A stretch of DNA of 64,000 nt, taken from contig NC_064622.1 of the NCBI RefSeq assembly GCF_023898315.1, positions 175,232,178-175,296,177 of the forward strand, written 5' to 3'. The notes under the pieces were generated by a model that was not told the origin of the DNA, did not search any database, and saw only the letters and a program-made list of their open reading frames with translations. Origin of the DNA: Schistocerca nitens. Its lineage: Eukaryota; Arthropoda; Insecta; Orthoptera; Acrididae. The position numbers and the translations under genes were made by a program. Shown piece by piece: positions 1 to 9,701 of the stretch. Position 1 is the first letter of the stretch, and each line of letters begins with the position of its first letter.

Positions 1-880
1 CCCCCCCCTCCCTCTTTCATCCACATACACACACAGGAACTGTCTGAAGAGGAATGGCCATCGGTGCGGTAATGAAAACAGGGCCTTCAAAGCAAAAGCA
101 ACTTCCTTCCCCACGGATAATCCGCGAGGCGAGTTGTCGGATTAAAGCGCATCCCCTGTAAAGTGTACTCTCGCGCATCAGCACGGCACATCAGCCACTT
201 TGCCTGCGGCGTGTGGCGCGAATGATTCCCGGAGAGGTTCCTGCGTGAGCACGAGGACGACACAGAAAAGGTTTACAAAATCAAATAAGGATTAGTTTTG
301 AAAGTATTTAAATAATTTGTCTCAATATATTCTCAATAGGTCTTTGCATTCGATAAAACCAACCCTTAAATCAATGATGTCACTTTTCCTGAGACATTTC
401 AGAAACTAGAATTTTGTAATGTTCCGCGGCTTCATCTGATGAAGCGGTTTGTTTGTTTTTATCTTTAATTTTTTGGAAACATAATGACTTGATGAGGTGC
501 TAGGTCAGTACTGTAAGGCGAGACATCCATGATGTTGACCTTTAGGGCATTCAGACACTCAGCTCTTAGTTTTGTCGTATGCAACGATCTGTTTTCATGA
601 TGTAACATTATTTTTCCTTTTTCACACACTTTTTTCAAAAAAAATGCTGTAAAGAGTCATTTGTATGGCTATCGGTAGTAACAGTACGTCCATTTTATAA
701 GACTATATGGAAGAGTGGTGCAGCAACGACCAACGTGATTGTTTTAACTTTATTCTGTAATAGTGGTTGTTAATCGGAACATTAATATACGTACTATTCT
801 CTTGCCTCAAGACATATTCTATGAATAGTAAAGTGTAAAAGTTTTTATTTTTATTTATGGTACTTAATTACATCCAAAGT
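1..880. other. Unassigned sequence
   Basis: I see no gene or recognised repeat here. The first 280 bases are fairly GC-rich and look like unique sequence. The remainder is AT-rich with stop codons in all frames. It ends at the target duplication of a SINE. Confidence 0.5.
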
Positions 881-890
881 AAAACAGCTA

Positions 891-1022
891 CAGGTTCGAA
901 TCCTGTCTCGGGCATGGATGTGTGTGATGTTCTCAGGTTAGTTAGGTTTAAGTAGTTCCTAAGTTCTAGGGGACTGATGACCTCAGATGTTAAGTCCCAT
1001 AGTGCTCAGAGCCATTTGAACC
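891..1022 (+). mobile_element. SINE-A copy, 5' truncated
   Basis: SINE-A is the commonest family here. A full copy is about 200 bp: a tRNA-like head with a B box (GGTTCGAATCC), then TCGGGCATGGATGTG, a middle with TTAGGTTAGTTAGG, and an end AGAGCCATTTGAACCATTT. This copy begins at the B box. It is flanked by the 10-bp duplication AAAACAGCTA at 881-890 and 1023-1032, which shows that the truncated form itself inserted. Confidence 0.93.
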
Positions 1023-1204
1023 AAAACAGCTATAGTTACAAGGCTTGCACAGAGTGTTTTGCCGTATGTAGTAATATTGCTTGTTTATGATGCATTGCAT
1101 GGATACTTATTGAATAATCATTTTTTCTTCTATCAGGACACTATCTAGCCACCAGAACTCTTGTTTGCATGAAAGATGGTAGTTCAGTCCCTGTAGTAAG
1201 ATCG

Positions 1205-1485
1205 ACAACCATCATTTCTTTTCGATTTTTATATCTTCTTCAGCCATAAATTTGGCTAAGGGGTCATATCTACTCCTGGACGGATATAGAACTGGGATAG
1301 TACAGAGTGGTTGACAGTTCCTGTAAAAAGTTGATTCTGCCGGTCTCATAAAGCTCGCACTGAAAGAGAATGCGATTGATATCACAAATTGAGATGTCAT
1401 CCCATTGACAATAAGGTGTCCCTGATATGCCCGTCCAAAGTAAGTGAGCAGGGAAGGATCCATTATTGAAACACCCAAACAATAG
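1205..1485 (-). pseudogene. LINE ORF2 C-terminal remnant
   Basis: Read on the minus strand, two overlapping frames together resemble the region after the RNase H domain in I/R1/Jockey-type LINE ORF2 proteins. A cysteine-rich stretch (PYCQWDD) is followed by ILFQCELYETGR, comparable to the usual 'hILFxCxxY' ending of these proteins, and then by VQELLDP-like residues and a lysine-rich end. The reading shifts frame inside the fragment, so it cannot be translated. The clade assignment is tentative. Confidence 0.5.
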
Positions 1486-1587
1486 ATGATATTATTTTCT
1501 GTGAGTGTTGGAACTTCATACACATAAAGAAGCGATCAGGAGTCTGCAGTCCATGTATGTAGAGAGAGAAGGAAGGTTTAATGCAAT

Positions 1588-1788
1588 GCTGGCGGCAGTG
1601 GTCGAGCGGTTCTAGCAGCTTCAGTGTGGAACAGCGCGACCGCTACGGTAGCAGTTTCGAATCCTCCCTCGGGCATGGACGTGTGTGATGTCCTTAGGTT
1701 AGTTACATTTAAGTAGTTCTAAGTTCAAGGGGACTGATGACCTCAGATGTTAAGTCCCATAGTGCTCAGAGCCATTTGAACCATTTAT
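1588..1788 (+). mobile_element. SINE-A copy, near full length
   Basis: This SINE has a diverged tRNA-like head (GGTCGAGCGGTTCTAG) and a B box changed to GTTTCGAATCC, followed by the usual middle and the AGAGCCATTTGAACCATTT end. It begins directly at the edge of the left 70-bp repeat. I do not see an ordinary target duplication. Confidence 0.88.
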
Positions 1789-1904
1789 CTCGGCATGTTT
1801 GGCTGCATACTGGCACAGCTTTTACACTGTAAATTGAATAATCAAATGACACTATGCGATTCCAGATATCTTTTCAAGTCTCAAACATCTGTGATGTATG
1901 TACG

Positions 1905-2030
1905 TAGATCGAAGAGATGAATGAAAATTTGTGCTAAGGCCAGGATTCGAACCCAGGTCTCCTGCTCAGTTGCCAGATGCACTAACCACTACGTCACCCT
2001 GGCACTGTAGCTTTGCACAACTGCACTGAC
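1905..2030 (-). mobile_element. tRNA-type SINE (SINE-C)
   Basis: On the minus strand this reads as a tRNA-like head: GCCAGGGTGACGTAGTGGTT as box A region, then CTGAGCAGGAGACC and the B box GGGTTCGAATCCTGG, followed by CACAAATTTTCATTCAT. The same tail, CACAAATTTTC, occurs in the SINEs near 12-13 kb. The 3' boundary is not resolved. Confidence 0.75.
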
Positions 2031-2179
2031 TACCATTCTGTCCTCAAAACAAATTCGCATTCACGCCTCAGCCTACTATTCGAGTTTAGGAGGAATACCA
2101 TAGCCAGGATACACATAAAGAAGCGATCAGGGGTCTGCAGTCCATGTATGTAGAGAGAGAAGGAAGGTTTAATGCAATA

Positions 2180-3106
2180 TTTTTATTTACTTACTAAAAC
2201 ATGACTACAACTTATATTTGCATGCGGCAATATTTTTGTGTTGTGCTTTTGGGGCATAGTGAATACAAGAAAGTAATAATGGCAAAAGACAGTTTTTATG
2301 TGATGTATTTACAGTTCAACAATTTTTGGATTTTTTCTTTACTTGTACCATGAAATGTTGCTTCTTGCTCAGTTTCATGGTTATAGGTCAACGGGAAGTA
2401 CCCAACAGGTTTTGATGAGTGAGTTTGCGAGTATCAAAATATGTGACATAAATTGATATATCTTTTAATTGCAATGACTTTGGAACTTAATTTGTTTACA
2501 CCTCTAAAAGACCATAGACCTCAGCATGTGACCTACATTTCCTGAGAAATAGGCATCTTAACAGTCGGACAGACAGACAAACAAGCAGACGAACAACAAA
2601 GGGTTTCTTTTTTACCAACTGAAGTACGGATCCGTAAAGACAAGCAATCGCCTTCTCACCAGCACTGCTCTTTAAGCCTCGATTCCGTTCGAAACATCAA
2701 CTGAGCCGACTGACTTTTCTTTACAGGCTCGTAATAGTAAATTCAGGACTGATCACTAGTATATTCTGAACCGATATTCAGAACCAAAGTGCCGTTTTGG
2801 AATTATTCCAATGGAAATATCCGTCCTTTGAGGCTACTATAATCCGTTCATCATAAGAATAAACCTGATGTAAACAAACACAAACGCGATGATTGGTCAG
2901 AAGCCTTAGCACACGTGTACAAGTATTGTTACGCTCTTGGAAGTGGGTCCTACTTATGTATTAGATACATTATTACTAAGTTACGTTAAATGAAACTTTA
3001 AGATATTCAAATGTATTAACAGCCATAAACGTTTTTCTTAATCACGCTTTAGCTACGTAGTTTTTATTTCAAAAATCGTGTTCAGTCACAGCCTCTGCAG
3101 CGTTAA
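2180..3106. other. Unassigned AT-rich sequence
   Basis: No coding signal or recognised repeat is visible. There is a short CAGACAGACAAACAAGC tract at about 2567-2590. Otherwise the stretch looks like ordinary unique or strongly decayed sequence. Confidence 0.5.
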
Positions 3107-3116
3107 TGCGTAGTAT

Positions 3117-3310
3117 GGTTCAAATGGCTCTGAGCACTATGGGACTCAACTGCTGAGGTCATTAGTCCCCTAGAACTTAGAACTAGTTAAACCTAACTAA
3201 CCTAAGACATCACAAACATCCATGCCCGAGGCAGGATTCGAACCTGCGACCGTAGCGGTCTTGCGGTTCCAGGCTGCAGCGCCTTTAACCGCACGGCCAC
3301 TGCGGCCGGC
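3117..3310 (-). mobile_element. SINE-A copy, full length
   Basis: This is a complete minus-strand copy with the 5' head GCCGGCCGCAGTGGCCGTGC. It is flanked by the 10-bp duplication TGCGTAGTAT at 3107-3116 and 3311-3320. Confidence 0.95.
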
Positions 3311-3486
3311 TGCGTAGTATGAAAATGGCTGAGGCTGCTTTCTGTTTCGTAGTGAAACATGCGCGTTGAACACGGTGAAAAAGTACCGAGAAATGGGCTA
3401 TTCTTAATGTTCTTCATAAATTTAAGGAAATAATTGGCTCTGAAGTGTTTCCTGAGGTGTATATAACGCAGCTGACTCATAAAGCC

Positions 3487-3695
3487 GTCCGCAGCTCGTG
3501 GTCGTGAGGTAGCGTTCTCGCTTCCCGCGCCCGGGTTCCCGGGTTCGATTCCCGGCGGGGTCAGGGATTTTCTCTGCCTCGTGATGACTGGGTGTTGTGT
3601 GATGTCCTTAGGTTAGTTAGGTTTAAGTAGTTCTAAGTTCTAGGGGACTGATGACCATAGATGTTAAGTCCAATAGTGCTCAGAGCCATTTGAAC
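3487..3695 (+). mobile_element. Composite SINE: foreign tRNA head joined to SINE-A tail
   Basis: The first 110 bases are a different tRNA-like head (CTCGTGGTCGTGAGGTAGCG, B box GGTTCGATTCCCGGCGGGGT, then CTGCCTCGTGATGACTGGG). That head is the same as in the SINE at 6351-6606. From GTGATGTCCTTAGG onward the sequence is the SINE-A middle and end. The 11-bp duplication CTCATAAAGCC at 3476-3486 and 3696-3706 brackets the whole, so the chimera transposed as one unit. Confidence 0.93.
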
Positions 3696-3706
3696 CTCAT
3701 AAAGCC

Positions 3707-4184
3707 GCATTGTACGTGTGGTGCAGTCGGTAGGGTAACCAGATTTGAGCTCGAGGCGGTCGGTCACACGTGCGTTGGTTCTAGTCTCCCTGGTATCATT
3801 TTTTTCTCGTTCAATTTGAAATACACCTACATCTCGTAATTATAAAACTCATCACCATTTTTATGAGTAGCGTACGTCTTCTTGTTTCCAATTACATATC
3901 GGACGCGAAATTCGTGTTTCCATTTCAAATACAAATTCTTAATTATCGAAGTTTTATGAAAGACTGTTCATAAAAGCTGTTTAAATTAACAAAACATGGC
4001 AATTTAATTTTTAAGACAAAAATGAATAACCAAAGCCTCTTTATTTGGACTATGTCCATCGTTTTATACCACAAAGGTAGATGAGTAGAAATAAGAAAAA
4101 TATTCATTTTCACAGCATCGAGCACATCATACAAATGCTGCAATTTTACTTTTGCTACTACGCCATTACAATATGAACCCAACA
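3707..4184. other. Unassigned AT-rich sequence
   Basis: No gene or recognised repeat is visible. Short open frames on both strands show no family resemblance. Confidence 0.5.
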
Positions 4185-4196
4185 GAACTGATCTGC

Positions 4197-4327
4197 TTCT
4201 CTGCCTCGTGATGGCTGGGTGTTGTGTGCTGTCCTTAGGTTAGTTAGGTTTAAGTAGTTCTAAGTTCTAGGGGACTTATGACCACAGCAGTTGAGTCCCA
4301 TAGTGCTCAGAGCCATTTGAACCATTT
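4197..4327 (+). mobile_element. Composite SINE, 5' truncated
   Basis: This copy starts within the foreign head (CTCTGCCTCGTGATGGCTGG) and ends with the SINE-A tail. The duplication GAACTGATCTGC lies at 4185-4196 and 4328-4339. It is a second, independent example of the composite type. Confidence 0.92.
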
Positions 4328-4369
4328 GAACTGATCTGCAGCCAAGCTGCGGGATTTGACCCGAGAAGT

Positions 4370-4640
4370 AACAAGACTGTTAAGCTCCCAGACGTACTGG
4401 AACTAACGCACGCAGCTTTTTCACACGTCACTGCCGAACGCTGGAAGGATATAGAACGACTCGTCATAAAAGAAGAGTAAATGCTGCGCCTGGTTAGTTT
4501 CGTGGATTCTGTTGTTGATAGGCTCGTTAACAACGTAGCAGGTGACACTTCCAGAACTGAAATGTATTTCTCGGTTTTGGATAAGGAAGGAGCTAAGAGA
4601 TTACCAGACGACTGACTGTAAGTAATACCTTCAGTGAAAT
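4370..4640 (+). pseudogene. IS630/Tc1-superfamily (DDE_3-like) transposase C-terminus
   Basis: One plus-strand frame reads as the tail of a DDE_3-type transposase. ELTHAAFSHVTAERWKDIER matches the usual 'A..F..VTPE.W..C..HV' helix. After a stop it continues MLRLVSFVDSVVDRLVNN, matching the 'D.iiD..id.lvI.v..dSs' tail seen in insect copies. The catalytic core is absent. It is interrupted by an in-frame stop and followed by a SINE-A insertion, so it is a fossil fragment. The family call rests on these two motifs. Confidence 0.55.
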
Positions 4641-4719
4641 CCTTCAACACTCTCTTACGTTACACACAGCTTTTGCAGAAAAATTACCCTGTGGTTCGGT
4701 CAGGAATTTTCATCATTCT

Positions 4720-4919
4720 GTCGGCCGGTGTGGCCGAGCGGTTCTAGGCGCTTCAGTCTGGAACCGCGCGACCGCTACGGTTGCAGGTTCGAATCCCGCC
4801 TCGGGCGTGGATGTGTGTTATGTCCTTAGGTTAGTTAGGTTTAAGTAGTTCTTAAGTTGTAGGGGACTGATGACCTCAGATGTTAAGTCCCATAGTGCTC
4901 AGAGCCATTTGAACCATTC
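4720..4919 (+). mobile_element. SINE-A copy, full length
   Basis: The head is TCGGCCGGTGTGGCCGAGCG and the B box is GGTTCGAATCCC. The 12-bp duplication TTTCATCATTCT lies at 4708-4719 and 4920-4931. Confidence 0.95.
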
Positions 4920-4931
4920 TTTCATCATTCT

Positions 4932-5460
4932 TGTTTTTAATTACAACAGTACGTTAGCTAAAAACGATAACGTGTTGCGGTTTTCCTCTACTCGTCTAAG
5001 GAGAGTATTGTGGGAGATTTGCAGTGTATTATTTGATTCTGCTTAAAAATTAAATGACATTCGAAGCTGTAGTGCTCCTCTGCTCGTCTCTTTTTACGTG
5101 TGAACTGCAGCTGGCCACGTCACTGCAGGCCTGCTGTACCAGCTGACCGGTCAGTGCTGTCCAAGTTCAATTCGCCGGTAAAGCTGTTGTCCCGTAATAT
5201 CGCTAAGTCGATGTGCGCGTAACGCACAGCACAAAACGTACCCTTATTATCGTGCTTGACAGTACTCGAGACAGCTTGCCTGCAGCCCCACGTGAAACGG
5301 AAATCCAATGAGGTACCAGCAAACGCGGAAGAATACATAGTTCAATGTTTACATCAGGTTTATTCTTACGGTGAACGGGTTATAGAAATACGAATGTTAC
5401 CAGACTGCATTTTCGTTACCGTACAGTCCCAGCACCTTGAGTGCTGTATGCACTCTAACA
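4932..5460. other. Unassigned sequence
   Basis: An open frame of about 128 codons starts at 5256 on the plus strand, but it has no recognisable domain and runs into the Tc1 fragment that follows. I do not call it a gene. Confidence 0.4.
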
Positions 5461-5461
5461 C

Positions 5462-5870
5462 AAAAAAAAGAGAAAGACGCATCACGAAGAAATTTACGAA
5501 TGAGACGCAAATCGGTAGATGTAATGTACATCTACAGGCAATCAGATTATTACGATTTCAGAAAAATGGAAAAATTTATTCAAGAGAACGAGCTTCGGTT
5601 CAGCTCTGGCCCTTACGTAAGAGTTATTCGGCCTGGCATTGACTTGTTGACGTCCTCCTGACGGTTATCGTGCCAAATTCTGTCCAATTCGCGCATTAGA
5701 TCGTCAAAATCGCCAGCTGCTTGGGCGGCCCTGTCCATGTTACTCCAAGCGTTCTCAATTGGGGAGAAATTCGGCGACTTTGATGACGGAGGTAGGGTTT
5801 GGCAAGCACGAAGGCAAGCAGTAGAAACTCTCGCTATAAGATGACCACACCCTAACCACGAGAATTACCA
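5462..5870 (-). mobile_element. Tc1-like transposon fragment, transposase 3' end
   Basis: On the minus strand, 5640-5800 encodes the last catalytic block of a Tc1-family transposase, FSPIENAWSNMDRAAQAAG, then DDLMRELDRIWHD. The invariant glutamate is within SPIEN, as in the family 'SPDLNPIENxW' signature. Downstream on the same strand the sequence runs to a subterminal region with AAAAAAGAGAAAGACG at 5463. The N-terminal two thirds of the transposase are missing next to it, so this is a truncated copy. It is probably a different Tc1 family from the one at 6237-7400. Confidence 0.7.
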
Positions 5871-5879
5871 CCATAATGT

Positions 5880-6228
5880 AATACTAACAAACAAACGAAC
5901 ACCGTCGGAACAGGCCGTGAAGGCCCAACAGTACCGACCGGCCACCGTGCCATCCTCAGCCCTTAGGAGTCACCAGATACGCGGATACCGAGTGGCATGT
6001 TGTCAGCACACCACTCTCCCAGCCATTGTCAGTTTTCGTGACCAGTGCCGCTACACCTCAGTCAAGTAGCTTCTCATTTGGCCTCACAAGGGCTGAGTGC
6101 ACCCCACTTGCCAACAGCACTCGGCAGACCCGGATGGTGACACATCCAAGTGCTAGCCAAGCCCAACAGTGCTTAACTTCAGTGATCTGACGGGAACCGG
6201 TGTTACCACTGCGACGAGGCCGTTGGCC
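5880..6228 (-). mobile_element. 5S-rRNA-derived SINE (SINE3-like)
   Basis: Read on the minus strand the element starts GGCCAACGGCC, then ACACCGGTTCCCGTCAGATC, ACTGAAGTTAAGCACTGTTG, GGCTTGGCTAGCACTTGGAT and GCCGAGTGCTGTTGGC. This follows a eukaryotic 5S rRNA from end to end, including the internal control region (AAGTTAAGC, CTTGGATG). About 230 bases of unrelated body follow, ending in a GTTTGTTTG tail at about 5881. That is the layout of SINE3 elements. It is not a functional 5S gene: the 5S part is diverged and no T-run terminator follows it. It sits where a Tc1-like open frame breaks off (after HHGGSTVMV), so it probably landed in that element. Confidence 0.82.
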
Positions 6229-6350
6229 TACCATGACAGTACTTCCTCCATGATGCACTGTTCACTCTATAAGTGATGGCACGTTACGTTCTACAGGCAG
6301 TCGCCAAAATAAACATTTTCATCGGATTTCCATAGGGTATAGAGTGGTCC

Positions 6351-6606
6351 GTCCACAGCTCGTGGTCTTGTGGTAGCGTTCTCGCTTCCCACGCACGGGG
6401 TCCCGGGTTCGATTCCCGGCGGGGTCAGGGATTTTTCCTGCCTCGAGATGACTGGATGTTGTGTCGTCTTCATCATTATCATTCATCCCCACTACGGTCG
6501 GAGGAAGGCAATGGCAAACCACCTCCGCCAGGACCTTGCCTAGTACGGCGGTGAGGGTCTCCCGCATCGTCCCCTACGCTCCTTGGAGTAATGGACCTCA
6601 TCATCA
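6351..6606 (+). mobile_element. SINE-B (GGCGGGGTCAGGG type), full length
   Basis: The head CTCGTGGTCTTGTGGTAGCG and B box GGTTCGATTCCCGGCGGGGT are followed by a long tail (GGAAGGCAATGGCAAACCAC) ending in TCATCATCA. The 11-bp duplication TAGAGTGGTCC lies at 6340-6350 and 6607-6617. This is the parental head type for the composite SINEs at 3487 and 4197. It lies inside the Tc1-like transposase. Confidence 0.93.
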
Positions 6607-7176
6607 TAGAGTGGTCCATCACTCCAAATCACTTATTTCCGGTCATCCAATCTCCAGTGGCATAAACCACGTCAAGGACTGCGTAGCACTGACTGCAGAA
6701 ATTCGTGGCTTATGTGGAGTTCCTTGACCGTTGTACCCCATTCCTTTTAATTCGTACGCACATTCATTTTGCCAGCTGGACTGTTAAGAGCACTCTGGGC
6801 CTCACGAGTGATTTCTGCTGCTGGCTTAATATAAGTTCTTAAAGCCAACCTCCGCAATTTTCGACAGTCCCTGTCCATCAATACATGAGGTCTGCAGCGT
6901 CTTATTTTAACTGTGATTGTTCCTTCGCGTTTCCACTTCACAATCATCACATTATTAACTGTCGACTTGGGCAGCTGTACAAGGGTTGAAATGTTCCTGA
7001 TGGATTTGTTACGCAGATGACATCGAATAATTAGTCCATGTTCGAAGTCGCTTAACTTTCCTGACCGACCCATTTTGCTGTTACTGCATCTCTACTGACA
7101 AAACAGCATTCCCTGTCTTCCTTTATGTACTCGCAGCTCCGCCTCTTAACTGCGCGTTATGTACGACTGTCCAGTT

Positions 7177-7378
7177 GCCGGCCGAAGTGGCCGTGCGGTT
7201 AAAGGCGCTGCAGTCTGGAACCGCAAGACCGCTACGGTCGCAGGTTCGAATCCTGCCTCGGGCTATGGGTGTTTGTGATGTCCTTAGGTTAGTTAGGTTT
7301 AACTAGTTCTAAGTTCTAGGGGACTAATGACCTCAGAAGTTGAGTCCCATAGTGCTCAGAGCCATTTGAACCATTTTT
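7177..7378 (+). mobile_element. SINE-A copy, full length
   Basis: This is a complete copy starting GCCGGCCGAAGTGGCC. The 13-bp duplication CGACTGTCCAGTT lies at 7164-7176 and 7379-7391. It interrupts the terminal region of the Tc1-like element at 6237-7400. Confidence 0.96.
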
Positions 7379-7522
7379 CGACTGTCCAGTTACTTTTGAT
7401 CAGAATAACGGGACGATATGAAATGTCTAGTGGCAGCCATGGGTAGCCGGTCCGTGACAGCGAATAAACAGTCCGCCATTTCAGTACTCATGGATCACTG
7501 GAACGGAAAACAGCGTGCGTTA

Positions 7523-7744
7523 AGCCCCGCGGTCTATGGCGCCTTGTCACGGTCCGCGCGGCTCCCCCCCCCCCCCCCCCCCCCGTCGGAGGTTCGAGTC
7601 CTCCCTCGGGCATGTATGTGTATGTATGTGTGTGTGTGGGGGGGGGGGGGTTGTCCATAGGGTAACTTAGTTTAAGTTAGATTAACTAGTGTGTAAGCTT
7701 AGGGACCGATGACCTAAGCAGTTTGGTCTTACCGCAAATTAACT
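7523..7744 (+). mobile_element. SINE-A2 copy with long C and G runs
   Basis: This subfamily has the B box GGTTCGAGTCCTCCCTCGG and an end related to SINE-A (TGTAAGCTTAGGGACCGATG). The anticodon-arm region is replaced by a run of about 22 C (7566-7584) and the middle carries a run of G (7639-7650). The near-matching duplication AGCG(T/C)GCGTTA lies at 7512-7522 and 7745-7755. Confidence 0.85.
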
Positions 7745-8121
7745 AGCGCGCGTTAGCCACAAAAATGTTTTAAACAGTGATAGTTTATAGTTTGGTAGCG
7801 GCGCAGAGGGAGTTTCAGCATTTTTATAATTTAGGACGTCATGATGCCGTTCCGTCGAAACACGAGATAAAATTTGGATTAATAACTTTGAAGAGACTGA
7901 ATCTGCCATCAAGAAGAAACCAACAGGACGACCAAGGAGTGAGCGTTCTCCAGCGAGAATTCATGTTGTACGCGAGTCTGTCTTACGGAGCCCACGGCGT
8001 TCAATTCGTAAGCAGGCAGCAGTGTTTGGAAAGTCCCGGGGGAGTGTTTGCATAATTAATCTTGATTTAAAATTGGATCCGTACAAACTACAGATGGTGC
8101 GACAATTGAAGGACAACGATT

Positions 8122-8262
8122 GTCGCAGGTTCGAATCCTGCCTCGGGCATGGATGTGTGTGTTGTCCTTAGGTTAGTTAGGTTTAAGTAGTTCTAGGCTC
8201 TAGGGGACTTATGACCTCAGCAGTTGAGTCCCATAGTGCTCAGAGCCATTTGAACCATTTTT
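8122..8262 (+). mobile_element. SINE-A copy, 5' truncated
   Basis: It starts at GTCGCAGGTTCGAATCC and ends in the normal tail. The 10-bp duplication GACAACGATT lies at 8112-8121 and 8263-8272, inside the transposase reading frame. Confidence 0.95.
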
Positions 8263-9215
8263 GACAACGATTACCGGTTACGATTAGGATTTTGTCAACA
8301 AAGGATAACAAAAATAAACAATGACGATGAATTTCTAAACAAGTTGTGGATGTCAGATGAGGTACATTTTCATCTCACAGGTCACGTGAATAAACAGAAC
8401 TACCGTTACTGGGCAACACAAATCCGAACGACGTTCCTGAGCGCCCTTTACACGCTAGTAAAGTGACAGTATGGTGTGGTGTTTCATCACATAGGATTAT
8501 CGGACCGTATTTCTTCGCTAATGAACAGGGAAACACAATAACTGTCAATACCGATCGTTACGTGGACATGTTACGAACTTTCGTTACACCTGCGTTGAAC
8601 AACTTTCCAAACGTTCAAGAGGACTGGTTTCAACAGCACGGAGCGACATCACACCTGTACGTCAACCAATGGCATATGTGCGACGATTGTTTGCCAACCG
8701 TGTGATCTCACGATTCGGTAACATTCCCTGGCCCCCTAGACCGCCGTTTGTGATTTTTTTTCTTGTGGGGCTACCTCAAGAGCAAAGTCTACTCGACTCG
8801 ACCAAGAACCCTGGACGAGATAAAACAGAGAATTCGGGATGCAATTCATAGTATCCCAGCTGAGATTTTGCAGCGGTCAGTGAGGAATCTCAAAAGCAGA
8901 TTTCACGAATGATTCGTACAGGAGGACGCCATCTAAAGGACGTAATTTTTAAAAAATGATAAATGCCATCGATGTTTCGTAAATGTCAAAGTTGTAAGGT
9001 TTCGATTACTATGAATGCAATTTCTTTCCTTCATCACTTCTAGTTTTATTGAATTGTGGAAATGTTCCCCTTTTTCTGTGTCACCCTGTATATACCTAGG
9101 GAGTACTTGTTGAAATTTTTGAAATCGACTCAAGATGATCGAAAATGCCACGTGATACCAAAGAAGAAACACGAGAAGGGATTGCCGGTCTTTATGCAAC
9201 CGTAATTTTGCAAGT

Positions 9216-9421
9216 TCAAAAATGGTTCAAATGGCTCTGAGCACTATGGGACTTAACATCTGAGATCATCAGTGCCCTAGAACTTAGAACTACTTAAACC
9301 TAACTAACCTAAGGACATCACACACATCCATGCCCGAGGCAGGATTCTAACCTGTGAGCGTAGCGGTCGCGCGGTTCCAGACTGCAGCACCTAGAACCGC
9401 TCGGTCACAACGGCTGGCCAG
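9216..9421 (-). mobile_element. SINE-A copy, full length
   Basis: The minus-strand head reads GCCAGCCGTTGTGACCGAGC. The duplication TTTTGC(A/G)AGT lies at 9206-9215 and 9422-9431, with one mismatch. Confidence 0.92.
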
Positions 9422-9701
9422 TTTTGCGAGTAAATCCCGAAGTATCACCAAGGTAGTAGTATAGAATTAAATGTAACAAAACATTTAAAAGTATATTGCA
9501 ACGAACCATAAGCATGTTAAGATGTAACGACAGGTGCATGTCTACAATGCAAAATGTCTACCTGGGGGGATTAGCTCGTTTTTAGGCCATTATTTACGAA
9601 TCTGAGTAGCGCAAACTCTTTGAAACTTAAGAAGAAGTCTGCAATTTTTAATGGCCATTGTCACTGAAAATAAAATCTTTTAGGTTGTTAGGCCACGTCA
9701 T

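Larger units (their letters stand above)
1518..2178. repeat. 70-bp direct repeats flanking a 521-bp block
   Basis: A 70-bp sequence at 1518-1587, ending in GGTTTAATGCAAT, recurs at 2109-2178 with a single mismatch by eye. The 521 bp between the copies hold a SINE-A and a second tRNA-type SINE, so this is not a simple tandem duplication. The repeats are far too long for an ordinary SINE target duplication. A duplication followed by loss, or insertion by template switching, would both fit. Confidence 0.85.
6237..7400 (-). mobile_element. Tc1-like transposon (family B), 5' part, interrupted
   Basis: The transposase starts at the ATG ending at 7073: MGRSGKLSDFEHGLIIRCHL, then RNKSIRNISTLVQLPKSTV (a homeodomain-like HTH), then WKREG and an arginine-rich link. 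Further downstream are VIWSD (first catalytic aspartate), TLWKSDENVYFGD and HHGGSTVMV, all in Tc1 order. SINEs at 6351-6606 and 7177-7378 interrupt it, the 5S-derived SINE follows, and stops and frameshifts have accumulated. A related copy lies at 23131-24190. The outer terminus is probably near 7400 (AGTTACTTTTGATCAG). Confidence 0.78.
7412..9092 (+). mobile_element. Tc1/mariner-superfamily transposon (DUF4817-type), decayed
   Basis: Translated pieces follow the DUF4817-containing insect transposase in order: MDHWNGKQR near 7490; HTH and linker residues (RRNQQDDQGVSVL region) near 7910; LWMSDEVHFHLTGHVNKQ with the first catalytic aspartate near 8350; VTVWCGVSSHRIIGPYFF near 8465; WFQQHGATSH near 8630. 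The usual 'FQQDGA' aspartate is replaced by histidine. The C-terminal block SIPAEILQRSVRNLKSRFHE is readable near 8850. The right end is TGTCACCCTGTA at about 9081-9092. Two SINEs interrupt it (7523-7744, 8122-8262) and it contains stops and frameshifts. Confidence 0.8.

Noticed and set aside
4720-4800. tRNA genes, suggested by box A and B box sequences at about thirty places
   Set aside because: Each B box belongs to a SINE head with a SINE tail and often target duplications; no cloverleaf with a proper acceptor stem stands alone.
5256-5642. A 128-codon open frame on the plus strand
   Set aside because: Its second half runs antisense through the terminal region of a Tc1-like element and the first half has no family features.
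6130-6228. A 5S rRNA gene
   Set aside because: The match is diverged, lacks a terminator and continues into a SINE body, so it is a 5S-derived SINE.
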